5,342 bases of DNA from an uncultured Lachnospiraceae bacterium. GTDB lineage: Bacteria; Bacillota; Clostridia; Lachnospirales; Lachnospiraceae. The position numbers were made by a program, and so were the translations under genes. Positions within the stretch are counted from its first letter, which is position 1; each line of letters opens with the position of its first letter. The notes beneath the pieces were generated by a model, which saw nothing but the letters and a program-made list of their open reading frames with translations, ran no database searches and was not told the DNA's origin. The stretch lies in the NCBI GenBank assembly GCA_947631075.1, contig CANRJU010000199.1:1-5342 (forward strand). The letters run 5' to 3'. Positions 1-5,283 of the stretch are shown here, in pieces.

Positions 1-89
1 TTCGCCTCGATCAGCTCTTTCAGTATGTACTCCGCGGCGACCCCCGGCGGGTTCGGGTCGTGGAACCTGAAATTCAATTTTTTCTTCAC
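1..89 (-). CDS. Small recombinase-associated protein, copy A (5' part)
   Basis: The 5' end of a gene that runs off the left edge; 29 codons are visible. It starts at GTG (89..87), 8 nt after an AGGAGG site (103..98). The product begins V-K-K-K-L-N-F-R-F-H-D-P-N-P and continues into an apparent amphipathic helix (AAEYILKELIEA). It matches the protein at 2953-3123 at 26 of 29 residues. Fourteen of the 29 codons differ synonymously and only three non-synonymously, which is strong evidence of selection on the protein. I recall similar short 'NPN...AEYI.K...' proteins beside serine recombinases in gut Clostridia, but no established function. By analogy with the right-hand copy, a recombinase may lie further left; this is inference. 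Its start codon overlaps the stop of the leader ORF at 86-148, so translation is probably coupled. Confidence 0.85.
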   Translation of the reverse strand, partial: MKKKLNFRFHDPNPPGVAAEYILKELIEA

Positions 90-148
90 AGCGGCCGCCT
101 CCTTTGCTCTTGGTCAATCATATGTCCATGCTTTACAAAATATTCCAT
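86..148 (-). CDS. 20-residue leader peptide coupled to small protein copy A
   Basis: A short ORF starting at ATG (148..146), with AAGGAG (161..156) 7 nt upstream, an excellent ribosome site. It encodes MEYFVKHGHMIDQEQRRRPL. Its TGA stop (88..86) overlaps the GTG start of the next gene as GTGA, the classic arrangement for translational coupling. The peptide ends in an RRR basic stretch, and the second gene's own Shine-Dalgarno lies inside this reading frame. There is no equivalent leader before copy B at 2953. It could be a real micro-protein, a regulatory leader, or the remnant of a longer gene's start. I do not recognise its family. Confidence 0.6.
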   Translation of the reverse strand: MEYFVKHGHMIDQEQRRRPL

Positions 149-159
149 TGGCTATCTCC

Positions 160-178
160 TTTCGGTTGAATACCGAAA
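160..178 (-). promoter_or_regulatory. Hairpin touching the leader ribosome site
   Basis: On the minus strand TTTCGGT (178..172) and ACCGAAA (166..160) form a perfect 7-bp stem around a 5-nt loop. The second arm shares two bases with the AAGGAG site of the 20-residue leader ORF. Folding could therefore partly hide that site. A regulatory role is inference. Confidence 0.4.
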
Positions 179-256
179 TGTTAGGAGTGCTGTGAGGTTT
201 TATTGTGCGAGACATATATTACGGATTTGCGCAACTTTTTATTGGCTGTAAAACCG

Positions 257-325
257 CTATTTTACGACGTTTGCAGGATTTATTCCAAATTTTTCTATTT
301 GTTCCGGCGTTCCGACCAAATCAAC
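257..325 (-). other. Out-of-frame protein-like tail after the primase stop
   Basis: Just past the primase stop, the +1 frame is open for 22 codons to a TAG at 259..257. It reads VDLVGTPEQIEKFGINPANVVK, a balanced, protein-like composition. It has no start codon of its own, because an in-frame TAA lies immediately upstream. Dropping one A from the five-A run at 330..326 joins it directly to the primase as ...GLEIK-VDLVGT.... It is probably the original C-terminus, lost by a one-base insertion or a read error. The rest of the gap down to 149 shows no gene or convincing promoter. Confidence 0.45.
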
Positions 326-1823
326 TTTTTATTTCCAGACCTTGCATAGCGTTTCTCGGATTTTCGCTCGGGTTAAACCTGATTTTGATCTTCTTCGCAC
401 CGAACAGTTCTTCCGCTGCCAGTCGGAGGTTTTCCGAAAATCTGGTAATATCTATGTTACTCCCGAAGCGTTTACGGAAAACGTCATAAGCGTCGAGGGT
501 AGAGACGACACCCTCAGAATCGGCGATGAAATAGTCTCTCACGAAGTTGTAGATCATCGTTCTGAGCGTCACCTCCGGCAGCACGCTCGACTGGATACAC
601 TCATTGAGAGCATAACTGCCGGAAAACCGGTAGTGATTTCCAACCAGTGTGATATAATAAGACAGCGCCTTTGTGGCGATGTTGTCAATCTCCCGAGCGA
701 GTTTCTCATCAAGCATTGTATCCTGTGCCTCCTTCGGCACGGTGTATCGGAACGGAACAGTGACCGCTCTGTCGTAAAGTGCCTGGTCGTAACAGTCGCC
801 GGAAAATTGATAATTTGTAAGGCACAATATTTTGGCATTTGTTTCAAACTGAGTCCGATCTCCATGTTTGACGTCTGAGCTTATGACGTCACGTCCGGTT
901 ATCTTTTTGATAGCCGACGCGCCTGCTCTGGATATGCTTTTGTCGGGCATGTCCGAGATGATTATCACTGCCTTGTTCTCCAAGCCCTGAAAGACAAACT
1001 TGGTTCCGAGCTCTTCTCCGTTTACCTTGAACACCGAGCCGCGCGAGAACATACGCACCAGCAGTCTTTCAATCGTCGATTTGCCGCTCGCCGGCACCCC
1101 CTGAAGAACAAAGAAGGCTCTGCCGAAGTTGTCCGGGGTGATAATGTATCCCAACATTTCCCAAATGCGGCTTATGAGCATTGTGTCGCCGCCGGATATT
1201 CTCATCAAAAATCCATCACATGTCGGCGTGCAAAACGCACGTACGGTTTCGTTGTAAAAGACGTCCGGCACGAAATTTGCTTCGATTGAGAAAAAAGTCA
1301 CGCAATTTTTATTTGGCGGAACAGGCAAAAGTGTTGTTAGATCGAAGAGGCAGTTTCGGAATGCCGCCGCGGTTCTGCATATGGAGGACTCTGTCACGAC
1401 GATGCTCGGGTTGCACCTGAGCTCTGACATCACCGACTCTACGAACCCGGAGTTTCCGTTTGCCTCGACAAGACCGATGAATGTTGAGGCAATCATCTGC
1501 CGCATCGTTTCGTCATCCACGAACTCGTAGTGACTGCCCTTATATAGGTAAAATTTTCCTTTATATCTTCTTATCCCATAAATTTGAAGAAGCTGCAATG
1601 AAAGTGCATACGGGCTTGTGTCTGAATACGCCTGACGTGGTAATATAAGATCGAGTGTGCTGCCAATCGGCGAACGCGGCTCCGGCGAGTACTGTTCTGC
1701 ATTGTTTGAGCTGTTCTGCATTGCCGGTTCAGCAACGCCTTTCGTTGTGCTTTGCATTTTAATGCAATCCCTGCGGCACTCGACCACGGGGACTGACCTA
1801 TGAATAACGTTTCTCACTATCAT
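321..1823 (-). CDS. D5/P4-family SF3 helicase (phage/plasmid primase C-terminal half)
   Basis: A 500-residue protein with the superfamily 3 helicase core of phage, plasmid and satellite replication proteins. It is expected to unwind DNA as a hexameric ATPase at a replication origin. Residues 1-60 are low-complexity. A D5_N-like region follows, including NCLFDL near 157-162. Walker A is GVPASGKST (242-250), Walker B is VIIISD (286-291), motif C is KILCLTN ending in Asn337, and an arginine-finger candidate is R352 in YDRAVTVPF. The region from about 420 on resembles the usual winged-helix tail. No N-terminal primase domain is present, so this is the helicase half only. ATG at 1823 has AAAGGAG (1839..1833) 9 nt upstream. 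The ATG at 1830 is only 2 nt from that site and opens a 10-codon frame. The 3' end may carry a one-base frameshift at 326-330. It is divergent from the helicase gene at 1903. Confidence 0.85.
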   Translation of the reverse strand: MIVRNVIHRSVPVVECRRDCIKMQSTTKGVAEPAMQNSSNNAEQYSPEPRSPIGSTLDLILPRQAYSDTSPYALSLQLLQIYGIRRYKGKFYLYKGSHYEFVDDETMRQMIASTFIGLVEANGNSGFVESVMSELRCNPSIVVTESSICRTAAAFRNCLFDLTTLLPVPPNKNCVTFFSIEANFVPDVFYNETVRAFCTPTCDGFLMRISGGDTMLISRIWEMLGYIITPDNFGRAFFVLQGVPASGKSTIERLLVRMFSRGSVFKVNGEELGTKFVFQGLENKAVIIISDMPDKSISRAGASAIKKITGRDVISSDVKHGDRTQFETNAKILCLTNYQFSGDCYDQALYDRAVTVPFRYTVPKEAQDTMLDEKLAREIDNIATKALSYYITLVGNHYRFSGSYALNECIQSSVLPEVTLRTMIYNFVRDYFIADSEGVVSTLDAYDVFRKRFGSNIDITRFSENLRLAAEELFGAKKIKIRFNPSENPRNAMQGLEIKS

Positions 1824-1902
1824 GTCTCATTGCTCCTTTCTTTTTACCTGTGTGTTTGGTTTAGTTTTATTTTTTACTTAAATTTACTAAAGGAGGTATT
1901 TT
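1824..1902. promoter_or_regulatory. Divergent AT-rich gap between the primase and helicase genes
   Basis: These 79 bp separate two divergent replication-type genes and must hold both their 5' signals. Both ribosome sites are clear: AAAGGAG on the minus strand (1839..1833) and AAAGGAGG on the plus strand (1889-1896). No strong -10/-35 pair stands out on either strand. TTTACTTAA and TTTACTAAA lie head to tail at 1873 and 1883, a 10-bp step that could be an operator half-site pair or chance in AT-rich DNA. An origin here is possible but unsupported. Confidence 0.4.
1889..1896 (+). promoter_or_regulatory. Near-perfect Shine-Dalgarno of the helicase gene
   Basis: AAAGGAGG sits 6 nt before the ATG at 1903 and fixes the start of the helicase-like gene. 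Confidence 0.85.
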
Positions 1903-2793
1903 ATGGCTACCACGAATAAACCGAACCTATATGAAGATTCCAACAAAGACAGTGGCTTTTACTTAGTAAAGCATCCGGACATAGTAACGCATTCGAATTA
2001 TTCTAATGTCTCTTCTGTCATAGGAGATGAATATAAGAAATGGATTACTCCTCGTCCGATCTTTATCGACGCTCCGACCGGCAGCGGCAAGAGCACTTTT
2101 GTCTACGAAAAGCTGATTCCCGACGCAATCGCTGAAGATCGCGGCGTTCTTATCGTAAGCAACAGAATAGCTCTCAGTATGCAGCAAAAGCGGCACATTT
2201 ACGAAGTAATCAGAAGTATTGACCCAGACTATTTAAATAACCTAAGGCAAGAAGAAATTGCTAAAGAAACCACAATGATAGGACCGGTATGCGTAACTAC
2301 CTATCAGGGTATGTATAAGCTTTTTAATCCTGATCTGTATTTGGAAAAAACCTTCGGAGTTCACTCCATTGCCAGTGATAGAGCTCAGGATATTTTTGAG
2401 TGGAGTAAAACCGTCAAATATGCGGTATTTGACGAAATCCATTTTCTGTATGCCGATGCGGAGTTCAACGAATTCTGCCATATGCTCCTCAAGTATATTC
2501 CCTCTGTGTTCCACGCCGTCATCAGAGTTTACATGACAGCGACGAGTTGGGAGATATATGACTATATCTCAAAATATGAGTTCCACAAATACGATAAAGA
2601 AAACAGGATATTTGCTGCTTCCAACGCGCCTTATTTCAGTCAAGAGTTACGGCAAAATATTATTTATCCTCAGTCATATCAAATAAGTCACAGCGGTATC
2701 TTTCAAATGCATCATTATAGGCTTACAATAAAAGATGTGAAAAGAAACGCAGACAACAGCATAAATGATAGCCCCTCTGTAAGGGGACAATAG
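1903..2793 (+). CDS. Truncated SF2 (DEAD/DEAH-like) helicase, first RecA lobe only
   Basis: A 296-residue P-loop protein with the N-terminal motor domain of superfamily 2 helicases. Motifs run in order: Walker A APTGSGKST (57-65), motif Ia-like VLIVSNRIAL (82-91), VTTYQG (131-136), Walker B DEIH (177-180) and motif III MTATS (211-215). Full SF2 helicases need a second RecA lobe with motifs IV-VI, including the arginine finger. Here only about 80 residues follow motif III, and none resembles those motifs. The protein is probably a truncated, helicase-dead remnant, though a nucleotide-binding or remodelling role cannot be excluded. The last residues (SPSVRGQ) are encoded by a CCCCT/AGGGG hairpin that looks like foreign repeat DNA. 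The start is fixed by AAAGGAGG at 1889. It is divergent from the SF3 helicase gene, and both probably belong to the element's replication module. Confidence 0.75.
   Translation: MATTNKPNLYEDSNKDSGFYLVKHPDIVTHSNYSNVSSVIGDEYKKWITPRPIFIDAPTGSGKSTFVYEKLIPDAIAEDRGVLIVSNRIALSMQQKRHIYEVIRSIDPDYLNNLRQEEIAKETTMIGPVCVTTYQGMYKLFNPDLYLEKTFGVHSIASDRAQDIFEWSKTVKYAVFDEIHFLYADAEFNEFCHMLLKYIPSVFHAVIRVYMTATSWEIYDYISKYEFHKYDKENRIFAASNAPYFSQELRQNIIYPQSYQISHSGIFQMHHYRLTIKDVKRNADNSINDSPSVRGQ
2772..2786 (+). repeat. Short CCCCT/AGGGG hairpin at the helicase 3' end
   Basis: CCCCT (2772-2776) and AGGGG (2782-2786) pair around a 5-nt loop, inside the last codons of the helicase-like gene. The stretch GCCCCTCTGTAAGGGG resembles, from memory, one end of a palindromic dispersed repeat common in gut Clostridia genomes. 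When translated it gives the PSVRG peptide seen here. Only this piece is present, so the assignment is tentative. Confidence 0.35.
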
Positions 2794-2797
2794 GAGC

Positions 2798-2826
2798 AAG
2801 GGTGTGTAAATGTAATACACACCCTT
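2798..2826 (+). terminator. Hairpin after the helicase gene
   Basis: AAGGGTGTGT (2798-2807) and ACACACCCTT (2817-2826) form a perfect 10-bp stem with a 9-nt loop, 5 nt after the helicase stop. The downstream sequence is AT-rich but lacks a clean T run, so it may be a weak terminator or an RNA-stabilising stem. Confidence 0.6.
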
Positions 2827-2854
2827 AAAATTATGTTATATAAATGTAAAACTT

Positions 2855-2888
2855 AAACGCAGAGTAGTCAGACGGCTGCTCTGCGTTT
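2855..2888 (+). terminator. Strong 15-bp hairpin before small protein copy B
   Basis: AAACGCAGAG (2855-2864) pairs perfectly with CTCTGCGTTT (2879-2888). Five further pairs (two G-T wobbles) bring the stem to 15 bp around an AGAC loop. It is followed by CGTATTTTCG. It most likely isolates the small-protein/recombinase module from the helicase transcript. It could also be a leftover terminator from another module. Confidence 0.6.
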
Positions 2889-2952
2889 CGTATTTTCGCA
2901 AAATCTCAGCTGTATATCATATTTCTGAAATAATATGATTGGAGGCACCGCC

Positions 2953-3123
2953 GTGAAGAAAAAGCTTAACTTCCGCTTCCACGACCCCAATCCGGCGGGT
3001 GTTGCCGCTGAATACATTCTCAAAGAGCTTGTTGCTGCTAATATGCCGAAAGCTGAACGGGCTGTCATGGAAGCGAAGATGAGGGAAACTGTTTTGAAAA
3101 ACAAAAAGAACCGCTCTGCCTGA
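2953..3123 (+). CDS. Small recombinase-associated protein, copy B
   Basis: A complete 56-residue charged protein with no membrane segment or cysteine. GTG 2953 is chosen because GGAGG (2941-2945) lies 7 nt upstream. The in-frame ATG at 2935 would place that site inside the gene, and copy A starts at the matching GTG. The N-terminus KKKLNFRFHDPNPAGVAAEY is followed by a helix-rich, basic C-terminus (KNKKNRSA). It is a diverged paralogue of the partial gene at 1-89. Its stop codon lies in the loop of a terminator stem. The recombinase gene follows on the same strand after a MITE-like insertion and its own promoter. A role as a recombinase accessory, such as a directionality factor or regulator, is plausible from position and size only. 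Confidence 0.8.
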   Translation: MKKKLNFRFHDPNPAGVAAEYILKELVAANMPKAERAVMEAKMRETVLKNKKNRSA

Positions 3124-3133
3124 CGGAGCGGTT
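3109..3133 (+). terminator. Terminator stem of copy B, split by an insertion
   Basis: AACCGCTC (3109-3116) pairs with GAGCGGTT (3126-3133), extended by a G-T and a G-C pair. The stop codon of the small gene lies in the loop. An A-rich stretch precedes the stem. The expected T run is not next to it. It lies 120 bp away, after the second GAGCGGTT at 3246-3253, because a small element has inserted at the stem's foot. Confidence 0.7.
3126..3133 (+). repeat. Left 8-bp target-site duplication
   Basis: GAGCGGTT directly abuts the left terminal inverted repeat of the inserted element. It is repeated exactly on the other side at 3246-3253. It is also the right arm of the original terminator. Confidence 0.85.
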
Positions 3134-3245
3134 GGGAGTGTCCCAAACGACCACATTATAAAAAATTATTGCCTGATGATTCGCCGCTACTAATCGCTTT
3201 CCATTAACTGCTTTGGGCTTAAATGTGGGCGGATGGGACACTCCC
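3134..3245. mobile_element. 112-bp MITE-like element
   Basis: A noncoding 112-bp insertion. Its ends are the perfect 11-bp inverted repeat GGGAGTGTCCC / GGGACACTCCC. Aligned further, the terminal repeats run 24 bp (3134-3157 against 3222-3245) with 21 matches. The exact 8-bp direct repeat GAGCGGTT flanks it. Removing the element plus one duplicate restores a compact hairpin followed by TTTT. There is no room for a transposase, so it would have been moved in trans. An 8-bp duplication suits several DDE insertion-sequence families (IS256, ISL3, IS66). I cannot assign the family from memory. Confidence 0.85.
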
Positions 3246-3253
3246 GAGCGGTT
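3246..3253 (+). repeat. Right 8-bp target-site duplication
   Basis: GAGCGGTT directly abuts the right inverted repeat. The two following T residues complete the T run of the ancestral terminator. This copy can still pair with the left arm at 3109-3116, with the whole element looped out between them. Confidence 0.85.
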
Positions 3254-3260
3254 TTCCCTC

Positions 3261-3289
3261 TTGCATTTTATTTTTTGCTGTGATATAAT
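3261..3289 (+). promoter_or_regulatory. Sigma-A-type promoter of the recombinase
   Basis: A perfect TATAAT -10 (3284-3289) is preceded by TG one base upstream, giving an extended -10. TTGCAT (3261-3266) is a partial -35 at the ideal 17-bp spacing. Transcription would start near 3296, giving a leader of about 35 nt. The promoter begins only 8 nt after the target duplication, so the MITE-like insertion left it intact. Confidence 0.75.
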
Positions 3290-3331
3290 GGTTGTAACGG
3301 AATGTCATTTTCAAATTAGAGAGGTATTATG

Positions 3332-4867
3332 ATGAATATTGCCGCATACTGCCGAGTTTCGACAGATAAGGAAGATCAGCTCAACAGCCTTGAAGCGCAG
3401 AAATCCTTCTTTTCGGAATACTGCGAAAAAACCGGCGATAACCTTGTCAGGCTCTATGCCGACGAGGGAATTTCAGGTACAAAGACTAAAAACCGCAGGG
3501 AATTTCTTCAGATGATGTCGGACGCCGAGCACGGGCTTTTCCAGATGGTCGTCGTCAAGGACATTTCCCGCTTTGCGAGAAACACCGTAGATCTTTTGCA
3601 GAATATCCGCAAGCTGAAAGCGATGGGCATTGAAACGCAGTTTCTGACCGCAAATATGACCAGCATGGGCAACAGCGAGTTTGTGTTGACTGTTTTCGGA
3701 GCGCTCGCGCAGGAGGAGAGCAACAATACCTCGAAGCGCGTGAAGTTCGGCAAGAAGATAAACGCCGAAAAAGGTCGGGTGCCGAATTTCGTCTACGGTT
3801 ATGACAAGACTATCGGCGACTATTTCAATCTTACTATAAACGAGGAAGAAGCCGAAGTTGTTCGGCAGATTTTTAAATGGTACACCAAAGACGGATACGG
3901 AGCGTCGAAAATCGCATCGATGCTCAATGAGCGAAAGCTGCGCACAAAGCGCGACTGCCAGTGGAGCCAGAACGCGATTTGCCGTATTCTCACAAACGAG
4001 CTGTACACCGGCAAGATTATCAACGGCAAGCAGGAGGTCTCCGACTTTCTGACAGGCAAGCGCACCGACAAGGATTCTGAGGAATGGATAGTCGTCGAAA
4101 GGTCGGAGCTTGGAATCATCGAGCCTGATGTCTTTGACGAGGCTCAGAAAATCCTCGGCGAGAGGAGCAAAACCTTTAAATTCACAAGCGAGCGGCACAG
4201 CAATCAGTATCTGTTTTCAACGCTGATAAAGTGCAAGCATTGCGGCTGGTCGTTTCGGCGAATGGTCAGGACATACAAAAACACCTATGTGCGCTGGGTC
4301 TGCTCGGGGCATAATATGCAGGGCGCAGAAAGCTGCCCGAACGCGGTTGCCGTCGATGAGGACGAGCTTATTAACGCTCTTGAGGAGTATTTTGCAGGAC
4401 TTCTCAAGGACAAAAAGAATGTCATACGCCGCGTAGTAAGCGAGTTTGAGCGGGTCTACAAGGCGAAAGATGAAAACGCTAATCTTGAAAAAGAGCTGAA
4501 AGCAAAGATTTCAAAGCTCGAAAAGACACGCAAAAAATATATGGACATGTTCACCGACGAAATCATCTCCCGCAAGGAGCTGAATGAGAAGCTCGGCGGG
4601 TCGCTTAAGGAATTAGAGCGGCTTGAAAACGAGCTGAAGATGGTTTCATATCATATCACCCGCAGCGAGCAGCTCGAAAATATCCTCAACAACACGTTTA
4701 AGGAGATTGAGAGCATCACCGACCTGCGCAGTATGACAAACGCGCAGCTAAAGCGGATAATCCAGAAAATCGAGGTCGATAAGGACGGCAACGTGGATAT
4801 TTACCTGCGGCTTTTCGGGGATTTGGGGCTCGACAGTACCGTTCTAATTTGTGACGACCATACATAA
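3332..4867 (+). CDS. Large serine recombinase (site-specific integrase)
   Basis: A 511-residue large serine recombinase that cuts and rejoins DNA through a phosphoserine link, catalysing element integration or excision. The resolvase domain (1-145) has catalytic Ser10 in AYCRVST, plus DISRFAR with R80 and R83, and LAQEES near 125-130. The 'Recombinase' DNA-binding domain follows (about 150-280). A zinc ribbon has C301, C304, C324 and C335. A coiled coil spans about 375-440, the usual subunit-interaction arm. The length suits the shorter members of the family. ATG 3332 is preferred over the adjacent ATG 3329 because AGAGAGG (3318-3324) is then 7 nt away and the nucleophile falls at residue 10. 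No active-site residue appears missing, so the enzyme is probably functional. A good promoter lies upstream, and a small gene overlaps the 3' end. Confidence 0.93.
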   Translation: MNIAAYCRVSTDKEDQLNSLEAQKSFFSEYCEKTGDNLVRLYADEGISGTKTKNRREFLQMMSDAEHGLFQMVVVKDISRFARNTVDLLQNIRKLKAMGIETQFLTANMTSMGNSEFVLTVFGALAQEESNNTSKRVKFGKKINAEKGRVPNFVYGYDKTIGDYFNLTINEEEAEVVRQIFKWYTKDGYGASKIASMLNERKLRTKRDCQWSQNAICRILTNELYTGKIINGKQEVSDFLTGKRTDKDSEEWIVVERSELGIIEPDVFDEAQKILGERSKTFKFTSERHSNQYLFSTLIKCKHCGWSFRRMVRTYKNTYVRWVCSGHNMQGAESCPNAVAVDEDELINALEEYFAGLLKDKKNVIRRVVSEFERVYKAKDENANLEKELKAKISKLEKTRKKYMDMFTDEIISRKELNEKLGGSLKELERLENELKMVSYHITRSEQLENILNNTFKEIESITDLRSMTNAQLKRIIQKIEVDKDGNVDIYLRLFGDLGLDSTVLICDDHT

Positions 4868-5012
4868 AGACGTCAGCGAGCGGTTAAAAAAAGTCCGGCC
4901 GGCGCTATACAGGGAAGTCCGGGTGATCTTAGACATAAATAAACAGGAGCGCCACATTCGCGGCGGCGAAGCAACGAAGCAAAAATATAAGGAGCTATCG
5001 GGGATAAAATAA
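4851..5012 (+). CDS. Small basic protein overlapping the recombinase 3' end
   Basis: A 53-residue ORF from GTG 4851 to TAA 5010-5012, overlapping the recombinase by 17 nt in another frame. An in-frame TAA at 4845-4847 rules out an earlier start. No clear Shine-Dalgarno precedes it, so translation probably depends on recombinase translation. The product is charged and helix-rich, with a distinctive motif HIRGGEATKQKY near residues 35-46. I have an impression of similar small 'RGGEATK.KY' proteins beside recombinases in Clostridia, but no known function. The 45 codons beyond the overlap stay open and read like a real protein. The opposite-strand frame here is only a shadow. It might be a DNA-binding accessory factor; this is inference from size, charge and position. 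Confidence 0.65.
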   Translation: MTTIHKDVSERLKKVRPALYREVRVILDINKQERHIRGGEATKQKYKELSGIK

Positions 5013-5016
5013 AATT

Positions 5017-5042
5017 CCGCCCTCGCCTTTTCGCGGGGGCGG
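5017..5042. terminator. GC-rich hairpin after the recombinase operon
   Basis: CCGCCCTCGC (5017-5026) pairs with GCGGGGGCGG (5033-5042), 10 bp with one G-T pair and a CTTTTC loop, starting 4 nt after the small gene's stop. The T run is weak on the plus strand but good on the minus strand (AATTTTATTTTA), so it may work both ways. Confidence 0.7.
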
Positions 5043-5052
5043 TTCATAAAAC

Positions 5053-5073
5053 GGCGTGTTTGCGCCTTTCTTT
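5053..5073 (+). terminator. Weak hairpin with T-rich tail
   Basis: GGCG (5053-5056) and CGCC (5063-5066) form a 4-bp stem followed by TTTCTTT. The stem is short, so it is at best a backup terminator. Confidence 0.3.
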
Positions 5074-5090
5074 AAGATCGGCATGGACAG

Positions 5091-5142
5091 CAAACAGCAA
5101 CGCTCCGGGCGGGGAATGAATCGCCGGGGCGTTTTCTGTTTG
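5091..5142. terminator. Long bidirectional terminator
   Basis: The inner stem AACGCTCCGG (5099-5108) / CCGGGGCGTT (5124-5133) has one G-T pair. It is extended past a small internal loop by CAAACAG (5091-5097) / CTGTTTG (5136-5142). The A-rich and T-rich flanks make it a good terminator for both strands, closing the element-side operon. The rest of 5013-5283 holds only hairpins and a promoter, with no supported gene. Confidence 0.7.
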
Positions 5143-5209
5143 AATTGGACGGAGGCTTAAAAAATTCGGCTAACCGTATTAACGGAAGGTAGATTTCTTC
5201 ACCTTTTAG

Positions 5210-5218
5210 TGGTATAAT
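5210..5218 (+). promoter_or_regulatory. Extended -10 promoter of the downstream gene
   Basis: TGGTATAAT gives a perfect -10 hexamer (5213-5218) with an extended TG. No good -35 lies at 16-18 bp spacing (TAGATT at 5190-5195 is the best placed), as is usual for extended -10 promoters. The implied leader is about 60 nt. It contains a small CGGC/GCCG hairpin (5250-5263) just before the ribosome site. Confidence 0.6.
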
Positions 5219-5283
5219 GTTAAATATCTCGGGCAGCTATTTTAAGAATCGGCGTTTGAGCCGGTAACGGAGGCAATATATTC

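Noticed and set aside
259..288. A minus-strand promoter-like pair, TTGGAA and TAAAAT with an 18-bp spacer
   Set aside because: It lies in the probable lost tail of the primase-like gene, and both boxes are imperfect.
342..878. A 178-codon plus-strand frame inside the primase-like gene
   Set aside because: It lies antisense to a gene with clear SF3 motifs and a good ribosome site, and its product has no recognisable motif.
2935..2952. An upstream in-frame ATG start for small protein copy B
   Set aside because: It would put the GGAGG site inside the gene, and copy A begins at the GTG equivalent to 2953.
3473..4198. A 241-codon minus-strand frame opposite the recombinase
   Set aside because: It is a shadow of the recombinase coding region; its product shows no motif.
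4878..4885. A third copy of GAGCGGTT
   Set aside because: It lies inside the small gene with no inverted repeat beside it, so it is most likely chance and not a third insertion footprint.
4844..5047. A 67-codon minus-strand frame after the recombinase
   Set aside because: It crosses the terminator hairpin and opposes the better-supported small gene at 4851-5012.
5082..5159. A 25-codon plus-strand ORF starting at ATG 5082
   Set aside because: It runs straight through the long terminator hairpin and has no ribosome site.
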